Shown: positions 53,171-61,274 of the stretch, one piece after another
Numbering within the stretch: the first letter of the stretch is position 1
Layout: each line of letters starts with the position of its first letter
Source of the DNA: Sphingobium sp. JS3065
Lineage (GTDB): Bacteria > Pseudomonadota > Alphaproteobacteria > Sphingomonadales > Sphingomonadaceae
Direction of reading: 5' to 3'
DNA: 64,000 nucleotides
Assembly: GCF_026427355.1 (NCBI RefSeq)
Contig: NZ_CP102666.1
Coordinates: 186,001-250,000 of the forward strand
Made by a program: the position numbers and the translations under genes
Notes under the pieces: generated by a model
What the model was told of the DNA's origin: nothing
Seen by the model: the letters and a program-made list of their open reading frames with translations, nothing else
Database searches by the model: none

Positions 53171-53735
53171 GATGCTGTGCCTTTGCGAAGCGCCAGCGGG
53201 CCGATCCCGCTGGGATGGACGATCGCGAAGGCCCGGGTCGGAGGGGCCGGCGCACCGGAGCGAAGCGCAGGGGAACCCCGTATTTTCCGGGTGGTGCGGG
53301 CAGAGGCCGTCAGGCCTCAACACGGCCGGATAATCCGGGGTTGCGGCGGCCCCGCCCGGGCGTAGCGTTCATCCCCTCAAGCGGTCGGCGTGCCTGGCGT
53401 TTGCAGGACGGCGCACGAGGCCATGGGCAATGGGGGGTCGGGCTGAGCGCTTCCGCGTTTCCCGCGGGTCCGACACGGGTGCGTTCATCGCTTGGCGCGG
53501 TTCCGTAGCGCGAGGCGGCGCCAGTGCAGCGGACGCGAGCGTCGCCGCCGCGCAGGGGCACACCGGGAAGGCTGGGGCCGTCCCGATGCGATCGGCACAG
53601 GAGAGACGACGTGCTAGGTGGCAGGCGTGATCCAACCGCGGACGCGAGGCGCGAGCCTGGCCTCTCGCGAACCGACGTCGGCGCGATGGCGATGTTCCTG
53701 GCGACCTGGTCGAGGAACGCGGGACGAATACGATA
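53171..53735. other. GC-rich gap, no supported gene
   Basis: This 565-bp stretch holds only overlapping GC-rich frames with non-domain-like products. A GATAATCC-type AT island (about 53325) interrupts it. No motif copy of either shared element was seen. Confidence 0.45.
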
Positions 53736-54244
53736 TCACGGAGTCGGTACGCGCAATCCGTCGGGTAAGGCCTGGAAGGTCGGGGCCACGAAACCGAGGT
53801 TCACGCCAGTGTCGCCGTGCCACGGCTCGCCCTCGAAGTCCCAGAACCACACAACGTCGCTCACGCCGCCGAATTCGAGCAGCGCATGGCTTTGACCGGG
53901 CGTGAAGCAGATCGGCAACATATGGGCGGGAACTTGGGCAGGTCGTCATCGACGTCGAGGACGAGACCCTGATAATATTGGGCGACCTTGTCGGCGGCCA
54001 TGAACATGCTGACCGATGATCGCAGGTTCGTGGCGGCGTCCTGCGCGTCATAGGCAAAGGTGAATTCGCACGGGTCGTCCAGCAGTTCGAACCGGACGTA
54101 TCCCCAGGTCGTGACGAATTCGAGATAGCTTTGCGGCACGGCAACGGGCGGCAGACGACGCCGCATTTCGAGGTCGGCGTCGCTCCCCTTGGCAAAGGCT
54201 TCGCGGGCGACGATCGCCTTGATAGCAGATGGCAATATCAGCAT
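53736..54244 (-). pseudogene. SMI1/KNR4-type (immunity-like) gene with a frameshift
   Basis: Residues from the ATG at 54244 (VPQSYLEFVTTWGYVRFELL, then LVLDVDDDLPKFP) match the SMI1/KNR4 superfamily. Near 53918 the match moves to the next frame (MLPICFTPGQSHALLEFGGVSDVVWFWDFEGEPW) and runs to a stop at 53736. A single missing base in the FPP/AHML region restores one frame. SMI1-like proteins often serve as immunity factors to contact-dependent toxins; no toxin gene is next to it. Confidence 0.75.
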
Positions 54245-54273
54245 CGATCCCCACCTAACGGCCTCAGCGTGTC

Positions 54274-54765
54274 TCAGGCGCTCCAGCCGAAGCGCCTGTC
54301 GAGCTTCGAAAGCTGACTCGTAAAGCCCGCCTGCTGCATTTGCGTGGTCTGCAGGTCGTGCATCTGGCTCAACGTGACGATCATACGAACCTTGCCATCG
54401 GCTGTGGGTATGAAGTCGACTTCCATGATGCTGTCATAAGGCTGCACCCCGGGAATGAAATCGATGACCTGTGTGAGAACAAGGCGCTCGAAGGGCCGGA
54501 ACTCGGAGAAGCGGCCGTTGCAGGCGGTTGAGGCCGGCTGCCCCATGTCCTTCATCGCGGCCACCATCTCGGCAGAGTCCGCGACCATCTCATAGCGGAG
54601 AGCACCGCCGGACCTCGCGTCGATTTCCGAAACGTCGGCCCGAAAACCCTCGGGACCCCACCAGGACTGGAAACCGTCCTTGGTCGTCCACAGAGACCAA
54701 AGCTCCTGCGGCTGGGCCGCATAGGTGCGCTCGATGACGATGCTCGACTGGATCTGATCCGTCAT
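54274..54765 (-). CDS. SRPBCC/AHSA1-family protein
   Basis: The 163-residue product has the AHSA1 (START-like) pattern: VIERTYAAQPQELWSLWTTKDGFQSWWGPEGF, then FEIDARSGG-like and IVTLSQMHDLQ. It binds a hydrophobic ligand or acts as a small stress protein in this family. It overlaps the ArsR gene (ATGA), and ArsR-SRPBCC pairs are a common two-gene unit in which ArsR represses both. Confidence 0.88.
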   Translation of the reverse strand: MTDQIQSSIVIERTYAAQPQELWSLWTTKDGFQSWWGPEGFRADVSEIDARSGGALRYEMVADSAEMVAAMKDMGQPASTACNGRFSEFRPFERLVLTQVIDFIPGVQPYDSIMEVDFIPTADGKVRMIVTLSQMHDLQTTQMQQAGFTSQLSKLDRRFGWSA

Positions 54766-55106
54766 TCTTTATCACTCCTTGAAACGTCTTGCTGCTGCTG
54801 TTGACGGGCTTCAAGCTCCGCGCCGAAGCGATCGAGGCGCTTCTCCCAATGCTGCCGATATTGCGCGAGCCATTGATCGATCTCACGAAACGGGTCTGGC
54901 GCGAGCGAGTAGAGACGCCGCTGCCCGTCCGGGCGCATCGTCACGAAACCCGCTTCACTCAGGATACGCAAATGCCGGGAGACGCCGGATTGGTGGATTC
55001 CCACCACATCGGCCAGATCGTTGACCTGTCGCTCGCCGGACCGCAGGGCGTCGACGACGCGGCGGCGGGTCGGGTCGGCCAGGGCTTCGAAGACGTCCAT
55101 ATGCAT
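54762..55106 (-). CDS. ArsR-family transcriptional regulator
   Basis: From the ATG at 55106 the protein is a classic winged-helix ArsR: MDVFEALADPTRRRVVDALRSGERQVNDLADVVGIHQSGVSRHLRILSEAGFVTMRPDGQRRLYSL. No metal-binding CxC motif is visible. It heads an operon with an SRPBCC gene. A 9-bp inverted repeat (55112-55137) directly before the start is the probable operator. Confidence 0.92.
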   Translation of the reverse strand: MHMDVFEALADPTRRRVVDALRSGERQVNDLADVVGIHQSGVSRHLRILSEAGFVTMRPDGQRRLYSLAPDPFREIDQWLAQYRQHWEKRLDRFGAELEARQQQQQDVSRSDKE

Positions 55107-55111
55107 GTTCG

Positions 55112-55137
55112 TATATATGCACGATAACGCATATATA
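55112..55137. promoter_or_regulatory. ArsR operator-like inverted repeat
   Basis: TATATATGC (55112-55120) and its exact inverse GCATATATA (55129-55137) are separated by 8 bases, six bases upstream of the arsR start. The repeat overlaps the place where its promoter must lie, as expected for self-repression. Confidence 0.75.
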
Positions 55138-55138
55138 G

Positions 55139-55680
55139 TCAACGTCCCGGAGCAGCGTCGATCCCCCGCGTTGTGTCGCGGGTCTTGGACGCGGCATTGA
55201 ATAGCAGCGCGGACGATGCGTCGCCTTTGGTCGTGCTGGCCACCGTGAAGACGCGGCTGTCCTTGACGGCCGCAACCATCAAAGGCTGCGTCTTTATGCC
55301 GTCGTCGCGGTGAGCGGCGTTGTCAGGGCGAAAGAGAGACGTGGTGGAGGATGTCGCCGACGTTAGGGGGGCGGCGTCATCGTTCCAGCGATCCGAAGCG
55401 CGTTCCTGCACGGTCGGGCGGGTGGCCTGGAAGAGTGCGGCATGCTCCGCCGTCATGTCGGCGGCGAGGACGGTCTGCAGGTCGAGAATAGCCAGGATCT
55501 GTCGCGTTCGATCCGCTCGAAATAGGCGGCGTCGTCAATCGTGAGATCCGGGTGGCCATGCTTGGTGATGGTTACTGGCGCGCGGCGGCCACGATCGAGA
55601 TATGGTCCGGGGTCGTTTTGGAAGTCCGTGAGCGCGATCTTTTCTGTCCGCGTGAGAGCGGGTGTGCGATCGGCGGGCAT
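55139..55680 (-). pseudogene. Phd/YefM-type antitoxin gene with a frameshift
   Basis: From the ATG at 55680 the frame reads TRTEKIALTDFQNDPGPYLDR, then APVTITKHGHPDLTIDDAAYFERIER, a prevent-host-death antitoxin. It then leaves frame. The next frame continues RQILAILDLQTVLAADMTAEHAALFQATRP and on to a stop at 55139. One missing base near 55500 explains both. No toxin gene is adjacent. Confidence 0.7.
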
Positions 55681-55870
55681 GGCGGAGCTCCTCAATCGAT
55701 GTTCCCAATATAGGGAAAATGGGGAGATTATGAATATTGCCTCCGATCGAGCGGTGACGTCGGTAAAGGCAGCAAACGAAGACAGGGCCCGCTTCGCCAG
55801 GGGGTGCGAAGCGAGCCCTGTCACCCCGCGCCGGGGGCTCGTGACGCGGGGTTGGCTGGTGCGGTCGGCG

Positions 55871-56404
55871 TTATTCGACCGGTTCGGGGGTGCGCTGACG
55901 GCGACCGCGACGCGCGGGCTCCTGCACTTCGCCGCCGAAGTCATGCTCGCTGGACGACTGGCCGAGACCGGCCTCGGCGCCTTCGCCGCCCGCGCCCATG
56001 CCGGCACCGGCAGTCTCGTCGGCACCCGGCAGCGGCGGGAGACCGTCATCGGCCTTGGACGCCATTTCGGAGGCGAGATCGCGGCGGCGCGTCGGGCGCG
56101 ACCAGACGACGTTGTAGCTGCCGTCGTCCTGACGGAAGGCCGAGATGTAGAGCGGCGCGGCGAAGCTGGGGTCCTCGATCTTGCCGTTGAGGAAGGCTTC
56201 GCCGGTGCCGTTCGAGAAGAGCTCGAAGAGCGCGCCGACCTGCACCCAGGCCCGCGCGGTGGACAGCGCCAGCACTTCGAACTTGGGCGCCTTGGGATTG
56301 GCCGAGTGGACCTCGCGCAGCGCGAGGGTCATGGCGATCGTCAGCGTCGCAATCTTGCCGACATAGATGCCACCGTCATTCTGCTTGATCGTACCGATGT
56401 TCAT
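55871..56404 (-). CDS. DUF736 family protein, copy 1
   Basis: From the ATG at 56404 the product starts MNIGTIKQNDGGIYVGKIATLTIAMTLALREVHSANPKAPKFEVLALSTARAWVQVGALFELFSNGTGEAFLNGKIEDPSF, the whole DUF736 domain. A Gly/Ala/Glu-rich tail ending RRGRRQRTPEPVE follows. DUF736 proteins occur on rhizobial and sphingomonad plasmids and integrative elements; their role is unknown. A second, nearly identical gene lies at 60798-61274 with a conserved upstream sequence. Confidence 0.92.
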   Translation of the reverse strand: MNIGTIKQNDGGIYVGKIATLTIAMTLALREVHSANPKAPKFEVLALSTARAWVQVGALFELFSNGTGEAFLNGKIEDPSFAAPLYISAFRQDDGSYNVVWSRPTRRRDLASEMASKADDGLPPLPGADETAGAGMGAGGEGAEAGLGQSSSEHDFGGEVQEPARRGRRQRTPEPVE

Positions 56405-56465
56405 GGGACTTCTCCTGGATGATCGCTCGAACACCCTTGTCCGAGACATCGTCCTCCCTCCCCCT

Positions 56466-56501
56466 CCTCTCCTCGGCCGTTCGGCCGAGCAGGCGCTTAA
56501 G
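56466..56501. repeat. Conserved upstream block of DUF736, copy 1
   Basis: The block around CCTCTCCTCGGCCGTTCGGCCGA and AGGCGCTTAAGCGCC recurs at 61337-61378 before the second DUF736 gene. It contains two stems (CGGCCG/CGGCCG and GGCGCTTAAGCGCC). It lies 60-100 bases upstream of the gene, so it is a shared promoter or leader structure rather than a terminator. Confidence 0.7.
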
Positions 56502-56663
56502 CGCCCCCTTCCTTAAGACTATCCGAGGTCCGCTCTTCGCGGTCTCGGGGAGTTGGTCGGCTTGCGAGGAAAGCGATGCCGGTTGGGAGCGCCTTCCTTG
56601 CACGTTGCCCGCACGCTACATTGTGCAGGGCTGTACAACGGCAATCGCAGTCCGATTAGGAAG

Positions 56664-57011
56664 ATGCAGCCGGTGTTTACCGAGAAACGAGATTGGGATG
56701 GCGTGGCAAGTGCACGTCCTGCGCGACTGCGACAGGCGTTTGCGCTGATGCTGGACCGTGTGCTTGGAGAGCGGATCCTAGCTGATGGCGGAGTAGCCGT
56801 GGAGCTGTGGTCCGCTCTTGCCACTGTCGAATGGCAACATGCTGATGGCGGCACGGTGAGTTATTCGTTTCGGTCGGCAGGTGACCTGATTGCATGGCTT
56901 CGGAAAGAAGGCAGCTATCTGGACTGGTATTGCTGCGCGGAGCCAGGCGTCGTGTCGATGGATATTCAACGCGCTCTCGCTGCGCATGGCTGGACGCCGA
57001 AGGTCCAATAG
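56664..57011 (+). CDS. Hypothetical protein (115 aa)
   Basis: The ATG at 56664 has TAGGAAG just before it. The product MQPVFTEKRDWDGVASARPARLRQAFALMLDRVLGERILADGGVAVELWSALATVEW, then LIAWLRKEGSYLDWYCCAEPGVVSMDIQRALAAHGWTP appears genuine. No family was recognised. It is convergent with vapC. Confidence 0.55.
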   Translation: MQPVFTEKRDWDGVASARPARLRQAFALMLDRVLGERILADGGVAVELWSALATVEWQHADGGTVSYSFRSAGDLIAWLRKEGSYLDWYCCAEPGVVSMDIQRALAAHGWTPKVQ

Positions 57012-57024
57012 CAGTAGGCGTGCC

Positions 57025-57414
57025 TCAAATCGCATTGAGGCCAAGATGTTCGGTGAACGGATCGAAGTCCCGATCGTCGTGGAGGAGGTTGATGCCCGCT
57101 TCGATGCATCGGGTCGCTATCAACGTGTCGATCGTCTTTCGAACGGTAATCCCGCGTGCTCGTAACGATCGGAAGTTCCGCGCCGCCTGAAGAGCGATCT
57201 CGCGACCGCCGATCTCGATCAATTCGAGTGAACCCAGCAAACGGTAGGCGTGTTTGAAATCTCGATCGGCCGAAAATCCCTGGAGCACTTCCGCAAGGAC
57301 GAGATCGCCAATGAGAAGCGGTTCCTGGCCGAGCAACTCGTCAAGGATGTCGGTCTCGCGCGATGGCCTGCCGCGAAAGAAATCGATCCAGACGCTGGAA
57401 TCGACAAGGATCAT
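57025..57414 (-). CDS. vapC: VapC-type PIN-domain toxin
   Basis: The 129-residue protein begins MILVDSSVWIDFFRG with the first PIN acidic residue and has the later acidic positions in IDTLIATRCIEAG and LLHDDRDFD. PIN toxins cut RNA in a metal-dependent way. The gene follows vapB with an ATGA overlap. Confidence 0.92.
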   Translation of the reverse strand: MILVDSSVWIDFFRGRPSRETDILDELLGQEPLLIGDLVLAEVLQGFSADRDFKHAYRLLGSLELIEIGGREIALQAARNFRSLRARGITVRKTIDTLIATRCIEAGINLLHDDRDFDPFTEHLGLNAI

Positions 57415-57605
57415 TTGTCGCGTCGCATCGCGTCAAGGTCGCCTTCCCAATGGAGTGTTCCCCGGGCGGCACGGATTGCTGCTTGCGACTGGATTTTCAC
57501 AAGGGTTCGAAGGCCGGCTTCGACGGCCTCACGCTTGGTTTTGAAACCGGTCGCGCGCATGGCATCGGCCATGAGTTTGTCGTCTATGACGATATTCGTT
57601 CTCAT
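57411..57605 (-). CDS. vapB: VapB-type antitoxin
   Basis: The 64-residue protein starts MRTNIVIDDKLMADAMRATGFKTKREAVEAGLRTLVKI, a ribbon-helix-helix-like VapB, followed by the Trp-containing tail that binds the PIN toxin. It represses its own operon and neutralises VapC. Confidence 0.92.
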   Translation of the reverse strand: MRTNIVIDDKLMADAMRATGFKTKREAVEAGLRTLVKIQSQAAIRAARGTLHWEGDLDAMRRDK

Positions 57606-57829
57606 GATGTGTATCCTTTTCGGTTTTTATACACATAGCGTTGCCGAGCATTGGTTCAACCGTGAAGCGCCGAAACCGCGGGGAATTCAGACCTGGAGAT
57701 AGCAGTCGTGCACGAGCACGATGGCGTCGGCGATCGAATCACCTTCACGCATCCTCCTTCCCTTTCACTGGATAGGAGCGTCCCGGCGTCGTGTACGCCG
57801 ATCACCAGCAGATTGTTAGGGTCGTCCTC

Positions 57830-58024
57830 TCAGGCTTTCCGGCGGCGGCGCTTCGGCCCGACATGGTCGGCCGAGACCTCGAGATCGATGGCGAGCTGGG
57901 CGAGCGTTCGGTGCGCGCCGAGTCGTTGCAGCCCGTCCATCCGTGGGTCGAGCTTGATCGTTGCGAGGCGGCCCCGAACCAGCGAGGCGGCGACGCGCAA
58001 GGTATGCGGGTCGAGTTCCGTCAT
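57830..58024 (-). CDS. Small repeat-family plasmid protein (64 aa)
   Basis: From the ATG at 58024 the product is TELDPHTLRVAASLVRGRLATIK, then LDPRMDGLQRLGAHRTLAQLAIDLEVSADHVGP and a basic end. A second version with the same PRMDGLQRLGAHR core is fused to a DUF-like start at 62436-62707. The function is unknown. It is preceded by a decayed DUF7673 gene. Confidence 0.6.
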   Translation of the reverse strand: MTELDPHTLRVAASLVRGRLATIKLDPRMDGLQRLGAHRTLAQLAIDLEVSADHVGPKRRRRKA

Positions 58025-58081
58025 GGGACCGATCATAGCGCAAACGGGACCGCAGAGCGAGCCGCCCACCGCCGCGCGGGC

Positions 58082-58394
58082 TCAGTCGTTGTTGAAGTCG
58101 CGCCGGCGGTGAACATGCTCGATCATCTCGGCCTTGCGGGCGAAGGCGTCTCCTCATGCTGACCGAGAAAGCCGATGATCGTGGTCATGTGCGTCGCGAT
58201 CGTCACATCGACGCCAACAGGTCTGCGATCGGAAAATGGCCGCAGTCGGCCCCGTTCCACCAGGCGAGCAGGAAATTGGCGACGCGGCGCGCCTGGCCAT
58301 TGTCGGAGCGCGCGACATCAATCAGGTAGCGGAGGGCATTTTGGACCGCTCGTTTCCCAAATGATCCGTCCGTCACCGCTTCCTGCGCGCTCAT
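58082..58394 (-). pseudogene. DUF7673-like gene with two frameshifts
   Basis: The frame from 58394 gives AVQNALRYLIDVARSDNGQARRVANFLLAWWNGADCGHFPIADLL, the DUF7673 pattern, then ends at 58203. The next frame continues TIATHMTTIIGFLGQHE, and a third gives DAFARKAEMIEHVHRRRD to a stop at 58082. Two small indels would restore one gene. Its N-terminal part overlaps the Phd gene by 77 bases. Confidence 0.65.
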
Positions 58395-58590
58395 GCAGCC
58401 ACCGCTGTTCCTCGGGGGTCATGGCGACGTGGTCGAGGCGAGCGAGGCGTGCAAACTCCGTTGCCGGAACCATCACGACGTGGGCAACGCCATTTCGTTG
58501 AACGGCAATGGGAGTGCTCATCGCTTTGTCATAGGTGACGTCGAAGCGTCTCGTCGTTATGTCACACGATGTGTCCAACGGCCTTAGCAT
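58318..58590 (-). CDS. Phd-type antitoxin, apparently orphan
   Basis: The 90-residue product (CDITTRRFDVTYDKAMSTPIAVQRNGVAHVVMVPATEFARLARL) is a Phd/YefM antitoxin with its Phd core and a C-terminal toxin-binding helix. It begins next to the end of the vapC gene at 58584-58970 but no toxin gene follows it; a decayed DUF7673 gene follows instead. The toxin may be lost. Confidence 0.7.
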   Translation of the reverse strand: MLRPLDTSCDITTRRFDVTYDKAMSTPIAVQRNGVAHVVMVPATEFARLARLDHVAMTPEEQRWLHERAGSGDGRIIWETSGPKCPPLPD

Positions 58591-58970
58591 TTTCGGATTG
58601 GCCCCGGATAACGGGCGACCGTCTCATCGGCCGTCAGGAGAGTGATGCCCTCGATCATCGATTGGGCAATTAATAGGCGAGCGAAGGGATCCTTGTGAAT
58701 GGGCGGCAGAGCGTCGATCGCAACGGCGTGCTCGCTGATGACGGGCAGTTCGCTGTAGCCGTTGTCGAGCAGCCCGCGCCGAAGTAACCTGGCATCAACG
58801 ACAAAGTCGTCGCGGCCCAATGAACTCTTGATGGCGATCTCCCAAAGGCTCGCGGCGCTGAAGAAGAGCTCGTTGTCGACGTCGTCGAGAAGATCGCGCG
58901 CTTTCTGTGGCATTCGGTCCGGGAATCCGGCAGCCCAGATCAACAGATGGGTGTCAAGGAGGAGCTTCAT
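58584..58970 (-). CDS. vapC: VapC-type PIN-domain toxin (Phd-linked)
   Basis: The 128-residue protein starts MKLLLDTHLLIWAAGFPDRMP and contains FFSAASLWEIAIKSSLGR and HKDPFARLLIAQSMIEGITLLTAD, the PIN subfamily usual with Phd partners. It overlaps the antitoxin stop by four bases. Confidence 0.92.
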   Translation of the reverse strand: MKLLLDTHLLIWAAGFPDRMPQKARDLLDDVDNELFFSAASLWEIAIKSSLGRDDFVVDARLLRRGLLDNGYSELPVISEHAVAIDALPPIHKDPFARLLIAQSMIEGITLLTADETVARYPGPIRKC

Positions 58971-59212
58971 AACTGGCCACTGAAGAGGGTGTCGATCTCG
59001 GCCTCTCCCATGCTATCGAAGTCGTCTGGCACGACCATCTGACCCGCCATGAATCCCAGGCGCTTCGTCTGACCGGCATCCGGCGCGTTCAAAGGAACGA
59101 CCTTGGCCACCGGCTTGCCCGCCTTGGCAATGATGAAGCCGCCGCTGTTTGCGACCTGGTCGATGAGTCGAGACAGATGCGTCTTCGCTTCGTGGATGTT
59201 GACGGTTTGCAT
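58967..59212 (-). CDS. Phd/YefM-type antitoxin
   Basis: From the ATG at 59212 the 81-residue product is MQTVNIHEAKTHLSRLIDQVANSGGFIIAKAGKPVAKVVPL with a C-terminal region that binds the PIN toxin. It neutralises the downstream VapC and probably represses the pair. Confidence 0.92.
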   Translation of the reverse strand: MQTVNIHEAKTHLSRLIDQVANSGGFIIAKAGKPVAKVVPLNAPDAGQTKRLGFMAGQMVVPDDFDSMGEAEIDTLFSGQL

Positions 59213-59299
59213 CACTGGCTCCTGACTTAGTTCAATCAACTCAGTCTATTTTTGACTGATAGCAAAACCGGGCTCGCCCAGCGAACTTTGGGCATGTCT

Positions 59300-59668
59300 C
59301 TAGGCGCTGCGGCGAAGTATCGGATCCAGTCCCGGCGACCCGGTCGGGTTGCCGCGCAGGATCCACGGCATGGGTTGGATGAGCCGTGCCCAGTCGGCGA
59401 AGGACGGGATTCGCCCCAGATCCTCCGTTACATGCATCTCGCCAATCAGCCGCACCGGCACGTCGCGGTGGTCGCTGTTGGTGATGGTGACCCCGAATAC
59501 CCTCTCGAGCATGAAGATGCCCTCGGCATGATGGCGCAGCGCACGGTGACGCGGATCGGCAAGGATCTTCTTGGACTCGTCAAACCACTGATGAAGCGCG
59601 ATATAGTCGCCGGGCACCCCGCCCCATCGACGCACCGAGCTGAGCGCATGATAATGGCAGTGCGACAT
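59300..59668 (-). CDS. DUF6915-like protein
   Basis: The 122-residue product has a His-rich N-terminus (MSHCHYHALSSVRRWGGVPGDYIALHQWFDESKKILADPRHRALRHHAEGIFMLERVFG) and later PVRLIGEMHVTEDLGRIPSFADWARLIQPMPWIL, the DUF6915 pattern. The role is unknown. It lies 2 bases after the DUF6878 gene, so they form one unit. Confidence 0.8.
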   Translation of the reverse strand: MSHCHYHALSSVRRWGGVPGDYIALHQWFDESKKILADPRHRALRHHAEGIFMLERVFGVTITNSDHRDVPVRLIGEMHVTEDLGRIPSFADWARLIQPMPWILRGNPTGSPGLDPILRRSA

Positions 59669-59670
59669 GG

Positions 59671-60144
59671 CTAGAGCTCCGTCTCGGTCGTTTCATAGTC
59701 GACGAAGCGGCTGTTGTGGGTGAGCGATACCGCGCCGCTCGCGACGTCGATCTCGATTGTGCCCCAGGCGCCCTCGCCATTCTCCCAGCCGATGTGATGG
59801 TCGCTTGCGGCATTTTCAGCGAAGGCGCTGAGCGCATCCTCGAGCTGGATTGCGCGGCTCGCCATGTCGCCGCCCCATTCGACCGAGAAATGGTCGCAAA
59901 GCACGGAGGGCAGGTCACAGGTGTCTTCGCCGGCAAAGGCGGTGACGTCGCCGACCGCGCCTTCATCGCCCCCGCCATCATATCCGATCTCGACGCGGGT
60001 GATCCCATGTTCGGCGAGCAGCGGGAGGAAGGCGGCCTTGCAGCGGCGCTCGGCCTCGCGGACGCGGTCGATCTGTTCGTCGATCTCCGCGACGATGCGG
60101 GCCGCGGCGGCGGCATGTTCGGGATCGAGCTGGATGTCGGTCAT
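59671..60144 (-). CDS. DUF6878-like protein
   Basis: The 157-residue product includes REAERRCKAAFLPLLAEHGITRVEIGYDGGGDEGAVGDV, then ALSAFAENAASDHHIGWENGEGAWGTIEIDVASGAVSLTHNSRFVDYETTETEL, the DUF6878 pattern. No function is known. Its ATG overlaps the stop of the preceding gene (ATGA), so the three genes are one transcript. Confidence 0.8.
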   Translation of the reverse strand: MTDIQLDPEHAAAAARIVAEIDEQIDRVREAERRCKAAFLPLLAEHGITRVEIGYDGGGDEGAVGDVTAFAGEDTCDLPSVLCDHFSVEWGGDMASRAIQLEDALSAFAENAASDHHIGWENGEGAWGTIEIDVASGAVSLTHNSRFVDYETTETEL

Positions 60145-60659
60145 GCGGAGATCTCCTGAAGAAGCGTGTTCGCGGCCTTGGCGCTCGCAGGGTAGGCGGC
60201 GGCGAGGTTGCGGTGCAGGGTTTCGAAATCGGGCACGGCAAAGCGGCCGTCAGGGCCGGGCCGCGTCGCAATGAGCGCGCCTGTGACGATGGCATCGATC
60301 CGGTCACGCTCGACGATCGGCCGTTCGCCGTCGGCGTAGCGCACGGGCGCCGCGAAACAGGCTTCGGTCCAGGTCGCAAGGCCGTCCTGGACGGCCTCGG
60401 CATAGGCGGCGACGCGCGCGTCCCGCCGGGCGGCGCCGGCATCGACCGAGAGGCCGAGCGTGTAATAGACCCCGAAGTCGTGGCGGTTGGTGAGCGTCTT
60501 GAGGACGCAGCCATCCGGCGGCACACCGAAGCGCGCGATCAGCGCCGCGCGATAGGCTGCGACCTCAAGGCGGTTTAGCCTTTCGAAATCCGGGGTGTGC
60601 CCGAGCTGCGCGCAATCCTCGTTCGCGGGCGCGCCGCCCAGATCGATGATATCGGACAT
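60141..60659 (-). CDS. Conserved plasmid protein with SDIIDLG start (172 aa)
   Basis: From the ATG at 60659 the 172-residue product begins MSDIIDLGGAPANEDCAQLGHTPDFERLNRLEVAAYRAALIARFG and continues KTLTNRHDFGVYYTLGLSVDAG and VQDGLATWTEACFAAPV. It is a plasmid protein of unknown function that occurs with DUF736, DUF6878 and DUF6915. A broken second copy of its start lies at 62707. Confidence 0.7.
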   Translation of the reverse strand: MSDIIDLGGAPANEDCAQLGHTPDFERLNRLEVAAYRAALIARFGVPPDGCVLKTLTNRHDFGVYYTLGLSVDAGAARRDARVAAYAEAVQDGLATWTEACFAAPVRYADGERPIVERDRIDAIVTGALIATRPGPDGRFAVPDFETLHRNLAAAYPASAKAANTLLQEISA

Positions 60660-60797
60660 CGCTTCCTCCATGGTTCGGACAGCAGGCCCAGATCCCCCTC
60701 CCCCTTGCTGCGTCCAGGCCGGCCGCACGGCCAAGAGAAAGCGAAAGGCCCCCGCGCCGGTTGGCGCGAGAGCCTTCGTGGAGTTGGACCGGCGGCG

Positions 60798-61274
60798 TCA
60801 GCCGGCGAAAGCGTGTTCCGCCGAGGATTGGCCGAGGCCGGCCTCGGCGCCTTCGCCGCCCGTGCCCGTGCCAGCACCGGCAGTCTCGTCGGCACCCGGC
60901 AGCGGCGGGAGACCGTCATCGGCCTTGGGCGCCATTTCGGAGGCGAGATCGCGGCGGCGCGTCGGGCGCGACCAGACGACGTTGTAGCTGTCGTCGTCCT
61001 GACGGAAGGCCGAGATGTAGAGCGGCGCGGCGAAGCTGGGATCCTCGATCTTGCCGTTGAGAAAGGCTTCACCAGTGCCGTTCGAGAAGAGTTCAAAGAG
61101 CGCGCCCACCTGAACCCACGCCCGCGAGGCCGAGAGAGCGAGCACTTCATACTTCGGCGCCTTGGGATTGGCCGAGTGGACCTCGCGCAGCGCGATTGTC
61201 ATCGCGATCGTCAGCGTCGCGATCTTGCCGACAAAAATGCCGCCGTCATTCTGTTTGATCGTACCGATGTTCAT
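60798..61274 (-). CDS. DUF736 family protein, copy 2
   Basis: The 158-residue product begins MNIGTIKQNDGGIFVGKIATLTIAMTIALREVHSANPKAPKYE and is close to copy 1 over the whole domain; its tail is shorter. The nearly identical DNA shows a recent duplication. It lies upstream (in transcription sense) of the SDIIDLG gene and may head that operon. Confidence 0.92.
   Translation of the reverse strand: MNIGTIKQNDGGIFVGKIATLTIAMTIALREVHSANPKAPKYEVLALSASRAWVQVGALFELFSNGTGEAFLNGKIEDPSFAAPLYISAFRQDDDSYNVVWSRPTRRRDLASEMAPKADDGLPPLPGADETAGAGTGTGGEGAEAGLGQSSAEHAFAG

Noticed and set aside
53900..53935. Programmed frameshifting in the SMI1-like gene
   Set aside because: No slippery heptamer or downstream structure is evident, and nearby genes show similar simple indels, so decay or sequence error is simpler.
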